From an uncultured Lachnospiraceae bacterium (GTDB lineage Bacteria; Bacillota; Clostridia; Lachnospirales; Lachnospiraceae), in contig USGU01000011.1 in NCBI GenBank assembly GCA_900554415.1, positions 1 through 64,000 of the forward strand: a DNA stretch of 64,000 nt, given 5' to 3'. Below the pieces are notes generated by a model. The model was given only the letters and a program-made list of their open reading frames with translations. It ran no database searches and was not told the origin of the DNA. This document shows, piece after piece, positions 1-9,378 of this stretch (within the stretch, counting starts at the first letter, position 1; every line of letters starts with the position of its first letter). Both the position numbers and the translations under genes were made by a program.

Positions 1-55
1 GTATATATCCGCAAAAAACCAGCCTCTGGCACATTGCGCTAGCGCATTTGCCTGA
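1..55. repeat. 55-bp direct repeat, copy 1 (partial terminator copy)
   Basis: Positions 1-55 are identical to 122-176. Copy 2 forms the 5' arm and inner loop of the terminator after the ABC exporter operon. Copy 1 has the same inner palindrome (TGCGCTAGCGCA) but lacks the matching outer arm GAGGCTGG, so it cannot form the full hairpin. Between the copies (about 81-110) is another small inverted repeat, CATCCG/CGGATG. This looks like a local duplication or a REP-like element. The left end is cut by the window. Confidence 0.9.
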
Positions 56-125
56 TATTTTTTCACAACTACGCTGTGCTCATCCGCCAAAGCAGAGCTT
101 CGTCGGATGACGGCTCGCGCCGTAT

Positions 126-190
126 ATATCCGCAAAAAACCAGCCTCTGGCACATTGCGCTAGCGCATTTGCCTGAGGCTGGTTTTTCAC
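126..190 (-). terminator. Long hairpin terminator of the marR-ABC exporter operon
   Basis: On the minus strand the arms AAAAACCAGCCTC and GAGGCTGGTTTTT enclose a further GGCA/TGCC pairing and the palindrome TGCGCTAGCGCA. A T-run follows. It lies directly after the stop codon at 193. The stem is unusually long for a rho-independent terminator. Confidence 0.85.
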
Positions 191-192
191 GT

Positions 193-2031
193 CTATGCAC
201 AGCTTGTAGCTGATTCAAATTGTGAATTATACAATTCTGCGTAGAAGCCGTTTTGTGCAAGGAGTTCTTGGTGTTTTCCTTGTTCTATGATATCACCGTC
301 TTTCATGACGAGGATGAGGTCTGCATCGCGGATGGTGGATAGTCTGTGGGCGATAATGAAGCTTGTTCTTCCTTCCATCAGGTTATCCATTGCTTTCTGG
401 ATGCGGATTTCGGTTCTGGTATCGACAGAGCTGGTTGCTTCGTCTAATATCAGGATTTTCGGGTCTGCAAGAATGGCTCTTGCGATAGTGAGAAGCTGTT
501 TTTGTCCTTGTGACACGTTGCTTGCTTCTTCATTTAATACCATGTTATAGCCGTTTGGCAGGGTCTGTACGAACTGGTCTACATAAGCTGCTTTGGCTGC
601 TTCTACCACTTCTTCGTGGGTTGCATTTAATTTACCATATTTGATATTATCTTCAATGGTTCCATTGAACAGCCATGTGTCCTGTAATACCATTCCGAAC
701 ATTTCCCGGAGTTCTCCACGATTGAAGTCCTTGATATCGTGTCCGTCTACGAGAATGGCTCCTTCGTTGACATCGTAGAATCGCATGAGCAGTTTTATCA
801 TGGTTGTTTTTCCGGCTCCGGTTGGTCCTACAATGGCAATTTTCTGTCCTTGTTTTACATCTACCGAGAAATCTTTGATAATAATGTGGTCTGGATTGTA
901 ACCAAATTTTACATGGTCGAAGGATACATTTCCTTTCAGGCCTTCAATAGAAACCGGATGTTCTACTGTCTGTACTTCTTCCTCTTCTTCCAAAAATTCA
1001 AATACTCGTTCGGAAGCTGCTGCCGTTGACTGGAGCATATTTGCCACCTGAGCTATCTGCTGGATTGGCTGAGAGAAGTTTCGTACATACTGAATAAAAG
1101 ACTGGATATCTCCAACTTCAATGCTTCCTTTGATTGCAAGGTAACCACCTAAGATGGAGACACCTACATATCCAAGATTTCCGACAAACTGCATGATTGG
1201 CATCATCATTCCGGAGAGGAACTGGGATTTCCATGCAGACTGATATAAAATGTCATTTGTCTCATTGAAGGTACGAATAACGTCTTCTTCTTTGTTAAAT
1301 GCTTTGACAATATTGTGTCCTCCATACACTTCTTCCACCTGTCCATTTACATGTCCCAGATAATTCTGCTGGTCTCGGAAGAATTTCTGCGAATGTTTCA
1401 CTATCACGGAAATAAGTGTCAGTGAAATCGGAAGTATTAACAGTGCTACAACCGTCATCAACGGACTTATGCTGAGCATCATAATCAGTACACCAATCAG
1501 TGTGGTTGTAGAAGTAATAAGCTGGGTTGCACTCTGGTTCAGACTCTGGCTTAAGGTATCCACGTCATTGGTAACTCTGGAAAGCACTTCTCCGTGAGTC
1601 ACTTTATCAAAATAATTCATTGGCATGCGATGGATTTTTTCAGAAATATCTTTTCGCATGCGATAGGTTATTTTCTGGGAAATTCCCGTCATAATATACC
1701 CCTGTATAAAGGAGAATATTGCACTTGCCACATACAGGCAGAGGAGTCCTATCAGGATTCTGCCTAATTTTTCAAAATCAATCCCACTTCCACCGGAAAT
1801 TTTTCCGACAAGACCATTGAAAATTTCTGTGGTTGCTTTTCCTAAAATCTTTGGTCCGGCTATACTAAATACTGTACTGCAGATTGCAAATACCATGACA
1901 AAGAAAAGTCCGACTCTGTATTCGCGGATATAATCCCAAAGCTTTTTCATTGTGCCTTTGAAATCTTTTGCTTTTTCTCCGGCTCCCATAGGTCCATGTC
2001 CCATGCCGCCTCTGCGCCCCTGATTACTCAT
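193..2031 (-). CDS. ABC exporter half-transporter, catalytically canonical ATP site
   Basis: ATP-driven exporter subunit of 612 residues: six-helix transmembrane domain (about residues 30-350) fused to a nucleotide-binding domain. The Walker A is GPTGAGKTT near residue 400 and the Walker B LILDEATSS near 529 keeps the catalytic glutamate. The H-loop is AHRLST. Its signature motif is degenerate, NVSQGQ instead of LSGGQ. It starts at ATG directly after the partner's stop, and its Shine-Dalgarno AAGGAGG lies in the partner's end, so the two are translationally coupled. With the partner at 2032 it should form a heterodimeric type IV exporter of the BmrCD/TM287-288 kind, with one active and one degenerate ATP site. 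The substrate is unknown. The MarR gene upstream suggests drugs or other toxic small molecules. Confidence 0.9.
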   Translation of the reverse strand: MSNQGRRGGMGHGPMGAGEKAKDFKGTMKKLWDYIREYRVGLFFVMVFAICSTVFSIAGPKILGKATTEIFNGLVGKISGGSGIDFEKLGRILIGLLCLYVASAIFSFIQGYIMTGISQKITYRMRKDISEKIHRMPMNYFDKVTHGEVLSRVTNDVDTLSQSLNQSATQLITSTTTLIGVLIMMLSISPLMTVVALLILPISLTLISVIVKHSQKFFRDQQNYLGHVNGQVEEVYGGHNIVKAFNKEEDVIRTFNETNDILYQSAWKSQFLSGMMMPIMQFVGNLGYVGVSILGGYLAIKGSIEVGDIQSFIQYVRNFSQPIQQIAQVANMLQSTAAASERVFEFLEEEEEVQTVEHPVSIEGLKGNVSFDHVKFGYNPDHIIIKDFSVDVKQGQKIAIVGPTGAGKTTMIKLLMRFYDVNEGAILVDGHDIKDFNRGELREMFGMVLQDTWLFNGTIEDNIKYGKLNATHEEVVEAAKAAYVDQFVQTLPNGYNMVLNEEASNVSQGQKQLLTIARAILADPKILILDEATSSVDTRTEIRIQKAMDNLMEGRTSFIIAHRLSTIRDADLILVMKDGDIIEQGKHQELLAQNGFYAELYNSQFESATSCA

Positions 2032-4224
2032 TTAACATTCCTCCTTTCCTTCGTCTGCTTCCAGATTCCGTCTCAGTTCTTCCTGTGATAACTGGGATGA
2101 CGCAATCTGGTAGTATGCTTCACAAGATTTCAGCAATTCTTGATGTGTACCGATTCCGGCAATCTTTCCTTCGTCCAGTACAATAATCTGTTCTGCATGT
2201 AAAATTGTGCTGATTCGCTGTGCTACAATAATCACGGTAGAATCCTGTGTCTTTTCTTTCAAGGCAGTTCGAAGTACTACATCAGTCTTATAATCCAGTG
2301 CCGAGAAACTGTCGTCGAAAATAAAGATTTCCGGTTTCTTTGCAATTGCTCTTGCAATGGAAAGTCTCTGCTTCTGTCCACCAGAAACATTGGTTCCGCC
2401 CTGTGCAATCGTGCTTTCGTATTTCTTCGGTTTTTCATCAATAAATTCCGTTGCCTGTGCAATAGAGGCAGCTTCTTTCATTTCCTCTTCTGTACCATCT
2501 GTATTACCATATAAAATATTGGATGCGATCGTTCCTGAGAACAATACTCCTTTCTGCGGAACATAACCAATTTTACCTCTCAAATCATGCTGTGTCATTT
2601 CACGGATATCCATGCCATCAACCCGGATATGTCCTTCTGTCACATCATAGAAACGAGGAATCAGATTAATCAGTGTGGATTTTCCGCATCCAGTGCTTCC
2701 AATAATAGCCGTTGTCTGTCCCGGTTTTGCCACAAAGTTCAAATCATGCAGCACATCGTGTTCTGCTCCCGGATAACGGAAGGAAACATGCTCGAATGCA
2801 ACTTCTCCTTTACTGTTCTCCGGCAGACGCTTCGGTTCTTCCGGGTCATCAATAGCGGTCTCGCTTGTCAGGATTTCATCTACACGTTCCGCTGCTACCG
2901 CTGCTCTTGGAAGCATAATTGAAATCATACAAATCATCAGGAAGGACATGATAATCTGCATCGTATACTGGATAAATGCCATCATATCTCCAACCTGCAT
3001 CTGTCCTTTATCAATACCTGCAGCTCCGCTCCAGACAATTAATACGGTAACTCCATTCATAACCAGCATCATAAGCGGCATCATAAATGTCATGGCACGG
3101 TTTACAAACAGATTGGTCTTCATCAAATCACGGTTTGCCTTGTCAAATCTGTCTTCTTCATGTTTTTCTTTACTGAAAGCACGAATAACCGGAAGCCCCG
3201 TCAGTATTTCACGCATAACCAGATTCAGCCGGTCTACCAGTGTCTGTAGGGTCTTAAATCTCGGCATTGCAACGATAAAGAGTACAATCACTATCATAAA
3301 TACCAATGCAACACCCAACGCAATAATCCAAATCATATCCACGTTGGTATGGAATACTTTGATAATGCCACCGATTGCATGAACCGGTGCAAAAAGTACA
3401 ATTCGCAGGAACATAACCGTAAGTGTCTGAATCTGCTGGATATCATTAGTGCTTCGGGTAATCAGGGAAGCCGTTGAAAATTTATCAAATTCTGCATTGG
3501 AAAATCCAATTACTTTTGTAAATACTTTAGAACGTAAATCCCGTCCTGTGCTGGCGGCCACTCTGGCTGCAAGAAATCCTACCATAATACTTGCTGCCAT
3601 TCCAAGCAGTGCAAGTCCTAACATTTTCAGTCCGGTATGCAGAATGTACTGTATCTGAATCTTGTCTGTATTTACTCCCAGTTCCTGATACACAGACTTA
3701 ATATAAACCGGAACGCTCTGGGTCAGCACCATGTCCGGCACATCTTTCATCTTTTCCTTTACCTGTTCCAGTGCGGCACTTCTCTGCTCCTCCGGCATGG
3801 CACCAAGCATTTCCATTTGTTGTGCCATTTCATCGTTAGACGCTGCACTCACGCTGATAAACATCGGAAGCTGCATCATATCTGCCAATTCATCAAGGGC
3901 AGCTTCATCTTCCTGTATCTCGCTCTTTAATTCATAGACAGCTCCATCATAATCATATTCTGTATATTCTGTCTGTAAGATATAACTGTCTTTTACCTGC
4001 TCTTCCTCCTCCTGATTCATAAACATCGTCAGCTTCTGCAGGTCTTCCTCCGACAGTACCGTCGGAACCTTATCATCAATACCGCCCTGCTGGATTCCTA
4101 CATTGACAATGTCAGAAGTATAGGATGGCAATGACAAATCGCAGTATGCCTGCATCATCAGCACTGCAAAGATTGCTGCAATGGTCACGGCATACGGTTT
4201 TAAAAATTTTACCAGCTTATTCAT
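2032..4224 (-). CDS. ABC exporter half-transporter, degenerate ATP site, large extracellular insert
   Basis: Partner of the exporter at 193, 730 residues. TM1 (about 12-28) is followed by a hydrophilic, Glu/Gln-rich insert of about 150 residues before the next helix near 200. Such an insert is expected outside the membrane. The NBD has Walker A GSTGCGKS (near 508) and a canonical signature NVSGGQ. Its Walker B is FIFDDSFSALD, with Asp where the catalytic Glu should be, and the H-loop is AQRIST, with Gln for His. These changes pair with the degenerate signature of the other subunit. Both therefore fall in the same non-hydrolysing composite site, as in known heterodimeric exporters. The gene follows marR after 36 bp in one operon. 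Confidence 0.9.
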   Translation of the reverse strand: MNKLVKFLKPYAVTIAAIFAVLMMQAYCDLSLPSYTSDIVNVGIQQGGIDDKVPTVLSEEDLQKLTMFMNQEEEEQVKDSYILQTEYTEYDYDGAVYELKSEIQEDEAALDELADMMQLPMFISVSAASNDEMAQQMEMLGAMPEEQRSAALEQVKEKMKDVPDMVLTQSVPVYIKSVYQELGVNTDKIQIQYILHTGLKMLGLALLGMAASIMVGFLAARVAASTGRDLRSKVFTKVIGFSNAEFDKFSTASLITRSTNDIQQIQTLTVMFLRIVLFAPVHAIGGIIKVFHTNVDMIWIIALGVALVFMIVIVLFIVAMPRFKTLQTLVDRLNLVMREILTGLPVIRAFSKEKHEEDRFDKANRDLMKTNLFVNRAMTFMMPLMMLVMNGVTVLIVWSGAAGIDKGQMQVGDMMAFIQYTMQIIMSFLMICMISIMLPRAAVAAERVDEILTSETAIDDPEEPKRLPENSKGEVAFEHVSFRYPGAEHDVLHDLNFVAKPGQTTAIIGSTGCGKSTLINLIPRFYDVTEGHIRVDGMDIREMTQHDLRGKIGYVPQKGVLFSGTIASNILYGNTDGTEEEMKEAASIAQATEFIDEKPKKYESTIAQGGTNVSGGQKQRLSIARAIAKKPEIFIFDDSFSALDYKTDVVLRTALKEKTQDSTVIIVAQRISTILHAEQIIVLDEGKIAGIGTHQELLKSCEAYYQIASSQLSQEELRRNLEADEGKEEC

Positions 4225-4260
4225 AACTGTGCATTTCCTTTCTGTCTTTATAAACTCATT

Positions 4261-4752
4261 TTATGAAATCGGGGGATGCTCCAGAGTTTCCACCTCCATC
4301 ATATTTCCCCTCATCTGTATAAATAATCTGCGAAGCAGCATACGCTCTTCCTCAGTAACATTCTGAAATAATTGATTCTTCACGGACACATCAATATCAC
4401 GCATGCTTAACAGGCACTCCTTTCCTGCCTCCGTAATCCGAATCCTGAGTACCCGCTGGTCTTTCTCATCCGGTGTACGCTCAATAAATTTCCGCTTTTC
4501 CAGCTTTTGGAGTGCTGCTGTAATCGACGGTGGCTTCAACCGCATCATATCTGCCAATTCACGCTGTGACACCGGTCCCTTCTTCCACAACACAAACAAA
4601 ATCGCCGCCTGCCCGTGTTTCAAGTCAAGGGGCTGCATCAGCCGGTTCATATACTGCTTTTCCATATGTAACACCTGATGCATCAATACCTGCAGTGGCA
4701 TATTCATCGGATTCACACACATATCATCAAAAAAAGAATTCTTTTCTTTCAA
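4261..4752 (-). CDS. MarR-family transcriptional regulator
   Basis: 163-residue winged-helix regulator. The central segment (about 55-110) has the MarR recognition helix region QRELADMMRLKPPSITAALQ, followed by a wing with DEKDQRVLRIRIT. The start is TTG at 4752, with GGAGGTGA seven bases upstream. It is first in an operon with the two exporter genes, so it probably represses this operon and responds to a transported compound. An inverted TTAG-CTGT-CTAA element lies between the promoter and the start codon and may be its operator. The ligand cannot be told from sequence. Confidence 0.88.
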   Translation of the reverse strand: MKEKNSFFDDMCVNPMNMPLQVLMHQVLHMEKQYMNRLMQPLDLKHGQAAILFVLWKKGPVSQRELADMMRLKPPSITAALQKLEKRKFIERTPDEKDQRVLRIRITEAGKECLLSMRDIDVSVKNQLFQNVTEEERMLLRRLFIQMRGNMMEVETLEHPPIS

Positions 4753-4773
4753 CTCGTTCTCACCTCCATTTAA

Positions 4774-4819
4774 TTAGACAGCTAACGATTATTGTATTCA
4801 TATCGCCCATATATGTCAA
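4774..4819 (-). promoter_or_regulatory. marR-ABC operon promoter and candidate MarR operator
   Basis: On the minus strand: -35 TTGACA (4814-4819), a 17-bp spacer, and -10 TACAAT (4791-4796). Just downstream is the imperfect inverted repeat TTAGCTGTCTAA (4774-4785), a plausible MarR site. The promoter is seen directly; the operator role is inferred. The rest of the 4820-4970 gap is A+T-rich with nothing else I recognise. Confidence 0.7.
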
Positions 4820-4974
4820 CCATTTATGATATAATTTTATACTTTTATAATATTTTCCTCTATTTTTTCATTAGAAATCTAATCATTTTTCACTTTGTGA
4901 CTATAAGAAACACGCTCTGCGAGTTTCTAGGGTTATCGCGGCATCTACACTCCGTTCCGGTCATCGCTTTGCGT

Positions 4975-5035
4975 AAAGAAAATGCGTGTAATCTTCGTGG
5001 TTCTTTTACCACACAAGATTACACGCATTCTTTTC
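4975..5035 (-). terminator. Terminator of the dlt-like operon
   Basis: Perfect 15-bp arms AATGCGTGTAATCTT (4981-4995) and its complement (5015-5029), extended by GTGGT/ACCAC around an AAAAGA loop. The minus strand continues into a T-rich run. It lies about 75 bp after the stop codon of the SGNH gene. Confidence 0.9.
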
Positions 5036-5106
5036 ATATCGTTATCCGTCACTTACACGGATTCTCTTTTACATTTGCTAAACATTCTTTTATTCTCTAT
5101 TTACTT

Positions 5107-6231
5107 TTAATCCAAATCGAACTTTTTCAGTTCCTTCCAGCCTTCATTCATTGTTTTGCTTTTCTTTTTTTCAAGCATCTTTTTGGTATAGCTGATACAT
5201 TCATCCGTATCTTCAGCCGCATTGTCCCAGGCTTTTACAATCTTTTCTGAATGTTCACTGTCTTTCAGTTCATAATGCGCTACCAGATACGCTCCAAAAT
5301 AATCGGTAAATTTCTTTTGACCAAACAGATTCATATGATGGTCATTATAAAAATCCTCCGTCATATCCAACCCGATTTCTTCTTTCTGCGCCTCAAAATC
5401 TACATATGAAAATCCATATTCCTTGATAATCTTTTCTGCCTCATTCGCACGCTGGTATACCGGATAGGTTTTTTCCGTGATTCTATGTGGAATACGCATA
5501 AACAGTACGTTATCAATCTGTTCATCTTTCAGATACTGGAGCAAATCCCGCAGATAATACTCTGATAAATCCGTAAGTGATAAGGTAGAGGTATCATTCG
5601 TGATATCTATCACATCACCTGATGCATTCTTCTTATCAGACACGGTCTGAAATCCCTTCAGTCCGCTTCCGCCCTCCAGACGCATTCTTGTCTGCACATA
5701 GAGATTTGCCAGACACATATCCCAACTCTGCCAGTTGGAATGATATTTCAGAAACGGCACGAAATAATTAATCTGTTCCTTCTTCGGGATTAATTCTGAA
5801 ATCGTTTCCACCTTGTTTGCAGACCACGGCATGTTATCAATATATTTTCGAAGCCGGTTTTCATCGGTCTGATAGGAATCATCCCTCTGGAGTGCTCCAT
5901 TAATTTCAATCACAATCAACTTCGGCTTCTGATGCTTTAACACTTCTTTCACCTGAGACTTTACTATGGCAATGGGACTTCCTGCAACTGAATAATCATA
6001 ACTGGTAAATCCATACTCCTTCCAGAGCATCCCCGGTGCGATAGCTGTGTACGTCTCACTGGCCCCGATTGTCACCACATCCAGGCTGTTTTCCGGCTCC
6101 AGATAAAATCCTTTGATTCGCAATCCATCTGAAAAACTGTTTACCTGAAGAAATGCCGACACCCCACTTAAGAATAACAGAAATACCAGCATAAAGCAGC
6201 ATATTTTTACAATTTTTTTCTTATTCATCAT
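5107..6231 (-). CDS. DltD-like SGNH-family membrane protein
   Basis: 374 residues: an N-terminal membrane anchor (about 8-27) and an extracytoplasmic SGNH/GDSL-type domain. The nucleophile block is IGASETYTAIAP near residue 56 and the C-terminal D-x-x-H block is DFYNDHHMNLFGQ. In the Dlt system, DltD works outside the membrane with the MBOAT protein to pass an aminoacyl group to teichoic acid. This protein is shorter than classical DltD (about 400-430) and resembles the SGNH partners found beside MBOAT proteins generally. ATG at 6231 has AGAGGAAG upstream. It is the last gene of the operon, 11 bp after the MBOAT gene. Confidence 0.75.
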   Translation of the reverse strand: MMNKKKIVKICCFMLVFLLFLSGVSAFLQVNSFSDGLRIKGFYLEPENSLDVVTIGASETYTAIAPGMLWKEYGFTSYDYSVAGSPIAIVKSQVKEVLKHQKPKLIVIEINGALQRDDSYQTDENRLRKYIDNMPWSANKVETISELIPKKEQINYFVPFLKYHSNWQSWDMCLANLYVQTRMRLEGGSGLKGFQTVSDKKNASGDVIDITNDTSTLSLTDLSEYYLRDLLQYLKDEQIDNVLFMRIPHRITEKTYPVYQRANEAEKIIKEYGFSYVDFEAQKEEIGLDMTEDFYNDHHMNLFGQKKFTDYFGAYLVAHYELKDSEHSEKIVKAWDNAAEDTDECISYTKKMLEKKKSKTMNEGWKELKKFDLD

Positions 6232-6242
6232 TTATACTTCCT

Positions 6243-7868
6243 CTAAAACTGCATGTATACAAAATCGGATGCACTTACCCCCGGTCCATACATTCCAAAT
6301 ACCGCTATGAGTGCAAGTCCTACAAAGAGAACTACCCACTGCATTCTCGGATGTTTCTGCTCCAGCAGGGTCCGCATGGTTGTATCCGGATGCTTCTCCT
6401 GAATCAGACTAACAATAAAAAGCAATCCTGTCATCACAAGCAAAAGTTTATAATCTTCCAAAGTCAGACCGCATGATGTAATCTGCTCAATCACTTTGCA
6501 TTTATTCAGACTGAAGTTCGTCACACATTTTCCTAACATATGCATGGCAGATGTGAAATTCACTCCGATATCAAACATATATCCTATCAGTACAATCACA
6601 AAAGTCCGCAGCATCTGAAATGCTTTCCACCAGAGGCTCCTTGTCTGAATTTTCAGTTTCACAATTGCTTTATCGAAAAGCGGCTGTAACAGAATGGAGA
6701 CCATAATCACACCGCCATTCCAGATACCGAACGCCACATATTTCATGTTCGCTCCGTGCCAGATTCCTACTAATAAAAATGTAATAAATGAGGCAATTCC
6801 TGTTGGCAGAACCTTTGCCACATGTGCCCCCACCGGATTTGCTCCATACTTCTTCTTCAAATCCTTCCCCATTTTCAGAAAATGTTTAGACATGGCAAGG
6901 GAATAGAACACATAATTTTTCATCCACGCGCCTAAAGTAATATGCCAGCGTCTCCAGTAATCATTGATATTTACTGCAAAATAAGGACGCTTGAAGTTCT
7001 CTGCCATCTGAATACCAAGAATTTCAGCAAATCCTCTGGAAATGTCAATTCCTCCGGAAAAGTCTGCATACAACTGTAACGCATACACCAGAACCGTTAT
7101 CAGAATCACCGTTCCGTTATACTGACGGTAGTCTGCCGTCACTGTATTAATCAGGCTGACTGCCCGGTCTGCAATCACCATTTTCTTCAGATAACCCCAA
7201 AGCATCAAAAGTGCTCCGTATTTCAGATTCTTATAAGAAAATGAATGTTCTTCATACAACTGATGTGCCAACTGGTCGTAGAAACCAATCGGTCCCTGAA
7301 TAATCTGTGGAAAGAAAGACACAAACAGCGCATATTTTGCCGGATTTGTCTCTGGCTCAATTTTCTCCCGGTAAACATCGATCAGATATCCCGTAGACTG
7401 AAAGGTATAAAAAGAAATACCAAGCGGCAGGAACAATCGTAAAATTGGAACGGAAGTTTCCACACCGGTAAAACCAAGCAGTGTGTTAAGTCCACCCGCA
7501 AATAGATTAAAGTATTTCAGAAATACCAGGATTCCAAGATTCAGTACAAGTACCATAATCAAAAGTCGTTTCCGCTTTTTCTTCATCTCTTCCTTATACT
7601 GCTTCTTCTGTTCCTTATCCCATTCTCCCTTATGTAGCGCCACGGTTTCTTTCGCTTCCGTACTGTTCCGATGCATGGCAAGTGCCGCAAAATAAACCGT
7701 ATAGGTCGTGATTAAAATAAAAATCACATAGCGCCAGCTTGCCCATAGGTAAAATACATAACTCGCTGCAAGAAGAACCGTCCATTGATATTTCTTAACT
7801 GGGAACATGTAATACGCTGCTACAACGAGCAGCGCAAAAATCAAAAATGTAATTGTTGTATATCCCAC
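6243..7868 (-). CDS. dltB: MBOAT-family O-acyltransferase, DltB-like
   Basis: 541-residue polytopic membrane protein of the MBOAT family. Visible family motifs are SFFPQIIQGPIGFYDQL, NDYWRRWHITLGAWMKN and VGIWHGANMKY; the His of WHG is the conserved catalytic residue. DltB moves an aminoacyl group from the carrier protein across the membrane to the acceptor. The same fold also serves alginate-type O-acetylation. The carrier-protein and adenylation genes in this operon favour the Dlt role. The start is GTG at 7868 with AGAGGTAAC upstream, 5 bp after the preceding gene. The exact acyl group is not proven. Confidence 0.85.
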   Translation of the reverse strand: MGYTTITFLIFALLVVAAYYMFPVKKYQWTVLLAASYVFYLWASWRYVIFILITTYTVYFAALAMHRNSTEAKETVALHKGEWDKEQKKQYKEEMKKKRKRLLIMVLVLNLGILVFLKYFNLFAGGLNTLLGFTGVETSVPILRLFLPLGISFYTFQSTGYLIDVYREKIEPETNPAKYALFVSFFPQIIQGPIGFYDQLAHQLYEEHSFSYKNLKYGALLMLWGYLKKMVIADRAVSLINTVTADYRQYNGTVILITVLVYALQLYADFSGGIDISRGFAEILGIQMAENFKRPYFAVNINDYWRRWHITLGAWMKNYVFYSLAMSKHFLKMGKDLKKKYGANPVGAHVAKVLPTGIASFITFLLVGIWHGANMKYVAFGIWNGGVIMVSILLQPLFDKAIVKLKIQTRSLWWKAFQMLRTFVIVLIGYMFDIGVNFTSAMHMLGKCVTNFSLNKCKVIEQITSCGLTLEDYKLLLVMTGLLFIVSLIQEKHPDTTMRTLLEQKHPRMQWVVLFVGLALIAVFGMYGPGVSASDFVYMQF

Positions 7869-7873
7869 ACGCG

Positions 7874-9064
7874 TTACCTCTGTCTTTCCCTGTTGTCTGG
7901 TGTGTTAAATATATCTGTATGTATAAAATCACGGACAAGACAGTCACCTGTTCTCTCAGAATACAATACCACTGCCGGCATTTCCCTGCTTAAAAATACG
8001 GCCATGCCTTCCATCACGGAATACGCACCTGTACGTCCAAATGCAAGCAGAGCACCGATTTCCAGCTTATCAGTCTGAATCGTAGCAAGCACATCCGCAG
8101 TAGTACAGAGACTTCCACATAACGTATAACGTTCTTTCACGCTTTCTTCCTCTTCTCTGTTCAGCTGCACAATCTCCGGTGTCTGCATTCCCTTTACCTG
8201 ACCGTCATATTTGAGTTGATTTAAACCGCCATCGCAAATGGCATAATGATACCCCTGATTGGTCTTTACATCTTCCACTCTTGTAATGTATGTTCCGCAT
8301 GGTGCCGCGAAAAATCTTCCCATTTCAATCGTCAGATGATATTTCTCACCCATTTCACGGACATAGACTGCCGCTTCTTTCAGAAGTGATTCTTCCCATT
8401 CATCTGGATTTTCACCAAAATAATCCACATTCAGACCGGTTCCATATTCTATACGCTCTACCGAAAATCCGGTTTCCGCAAGTAATCTCTGCGCAAATTC
8501 ATCCAGTTTGTGCAGTTCTTTCTCAATCACGGTTACTTTTTTCTTCTGTGTACCAGTAAAATAGTGAAGCCCCACAATCTGAATATTCGGGTAGTTTTCT
8601 TGATTTCTTACAATATCAAAAATATCTGTCTCATCCATCCCGAACTGACTTCCACCGGTCAAACGCAGAAGTACCGGAACCACCTTATTCCGTTCGGCAG
8701 CACAATCCTGAATCAAGTCCACATGCAGTCTGCTCTCTGCGGTAAATGTTCCCACTCCGTCATCCATGGCTCTCGCAACTTCCGAGTGTCGTTTGTTGAC
8801 TCCGGAAAAAATAATTTTACTCATATCTGTTCCGGTTTTTTCACAAATCGTCAGTTCTCCCGGACTACAGACTTCATAGTTAGAAAAGCATTCCGGCATA
8901 TCCTGAAGTAAAAATGGATTTGCCTTAATGGAAAAACAGCAATGTACCTTTTCTCCAAACTCCCGTTTTACCAGTTCTGCTCTTTTACGAAACACATCCG
9001 TATTGAAAATATAGAGCGGTGTTCCGTATTTTTCAGCCATCTGAAGTAATAATTCTTTGTTCAT
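7874..9064 (-). CDS. PLP-dependent decarboxylase (fold type III, LysA/ornithine decarboxylase-like)
   Basis: 396 residues from the preferred ATG (AGGA eight bases upstream). A longer frame to 9088 would overlap the carrier-protein gene. The PLP lysine is in SIKANP near residue 50. Also seen are HYFTGTQ (usual HxxIGS), EMGRFFAAPCGTY (usual EPGR) and CGSLCTTADVL, which matches the dimer-interface CES/CDS-D motif of diaminopimelate and ornithine decarboxylases. The C-terminal FGRTGAY is also family-typical. It sits between the carrier and MBOAT genes and so belongs to the pathway, which canonical dlt operons lack. It could make an amine for transfer, or act on a carrier-bound amino acid. Ordinary lysine biosynthesis is unlikely given the context. 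Its substrate is unknown. Confidence 0.75.
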   Translation of the reverse strand: MNKELLLQMAEKYGTPLYIFNTDVFRKRAELVKREFGEKVHCCFSIKANPFLLQDMPECFSNYEVCSPGELTICEKTGTDMSKIIFSGVNKRHSEVARAMDDGVGTFTAESRLHVDLIQDCAAERNKVVPVLLRLTGGSQFGMDETDIFDIVRNQENYPNIQIVGLHYFTGTQKKKVTVIEKELHKLDEFAQRLLAETGFSVERIEYGTGLNVDYFGENPDEWEESLLKEAAVYVREMGEKYHLTIEMGRFFAAPCGTYITRVEDVKTNQGYHYAICDGGLNQLKYDGQVKGMQTPEIVQLNREEEESVKERYTLCGSLCTTADVLATIQTDKLEIGALLAFGRTGAYSVMEGMAVFLSREMPAVVLYSERTGDCLVRDFIHTDIFNTPDNRERQR

Positions 9065-9065
9065 C

Positions 9066-9293
9066 TTACTCATCCTGCAGTCTTTCAATCATTTTCCACA
9101 TAGCCTCTGCTGAATTGAAATTTTCCGGAATCAGTTCTGCCGGATTAATCTCAATGTCAAAAGCTTCTGTAATTTCTCCTACTAATGATACAATATCAAA
9201 TGATTCCAGTACATGGTCATCAATCAGTGCTTTCTCTGCTCCGAAATCCACATCCGGTCTTAAATCTTCCAAAATTTCCATTAATTCATCCAT
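9066..9293 (-). CDS. dltC: Acyl/aminoacyl carrier protein, DltC-like
   Basis: 75-residue acidic four-helix carrier protein. The phosphopantetheine serine is in LESFDIVSLV near residue 34. Translation starts at ATG 9293 with AAAAGGAG seven bases upstream; a longer frame to 9320 runs through this ribosome site. It overlaps the start region of the next gene by a few bases if that gene's earliest ATG is used. It should carry the residue activated by the adenylation enzyme at 9379 for transfer by the MBOAT protein. Confidence 0.88.
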   Translation of the reverse strand: MDELMEILEDLRPDVDFGAEKALIDDHVLESFDIVSLVGEITEAFDIEINPAELIPENFNSAEAMWKMIERLQDE

Positions 9294-9378
9294 TGTTCTT
9301 CTCCTTTTCCTGTATAACATGCTATTTCACGCGTCCAATGCTTGAAATAAGATTTATAGTACTTACATCTTCACACGC

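Noticed and set aside
69..260. Minus-strand frame of 63 codons across the left repeat
   Set aside because: It runs through the terminator hairpin and into the next gene's end, with no ribosome site; a by-product of the repeat.
4792..5250. Plus-strand frame in the marR-dlt gap
   Set aside because: It crosses the marR promoter, the dlt terminator and the end of the SGNH gene, with no plausible start signal.
7874..9064. Calling the PLP enzyme lysA for lysine biosynthesis
   Set aside because: The motifs allow it, but the operon is for envelope modification and several motif residues differ from typical LysA.
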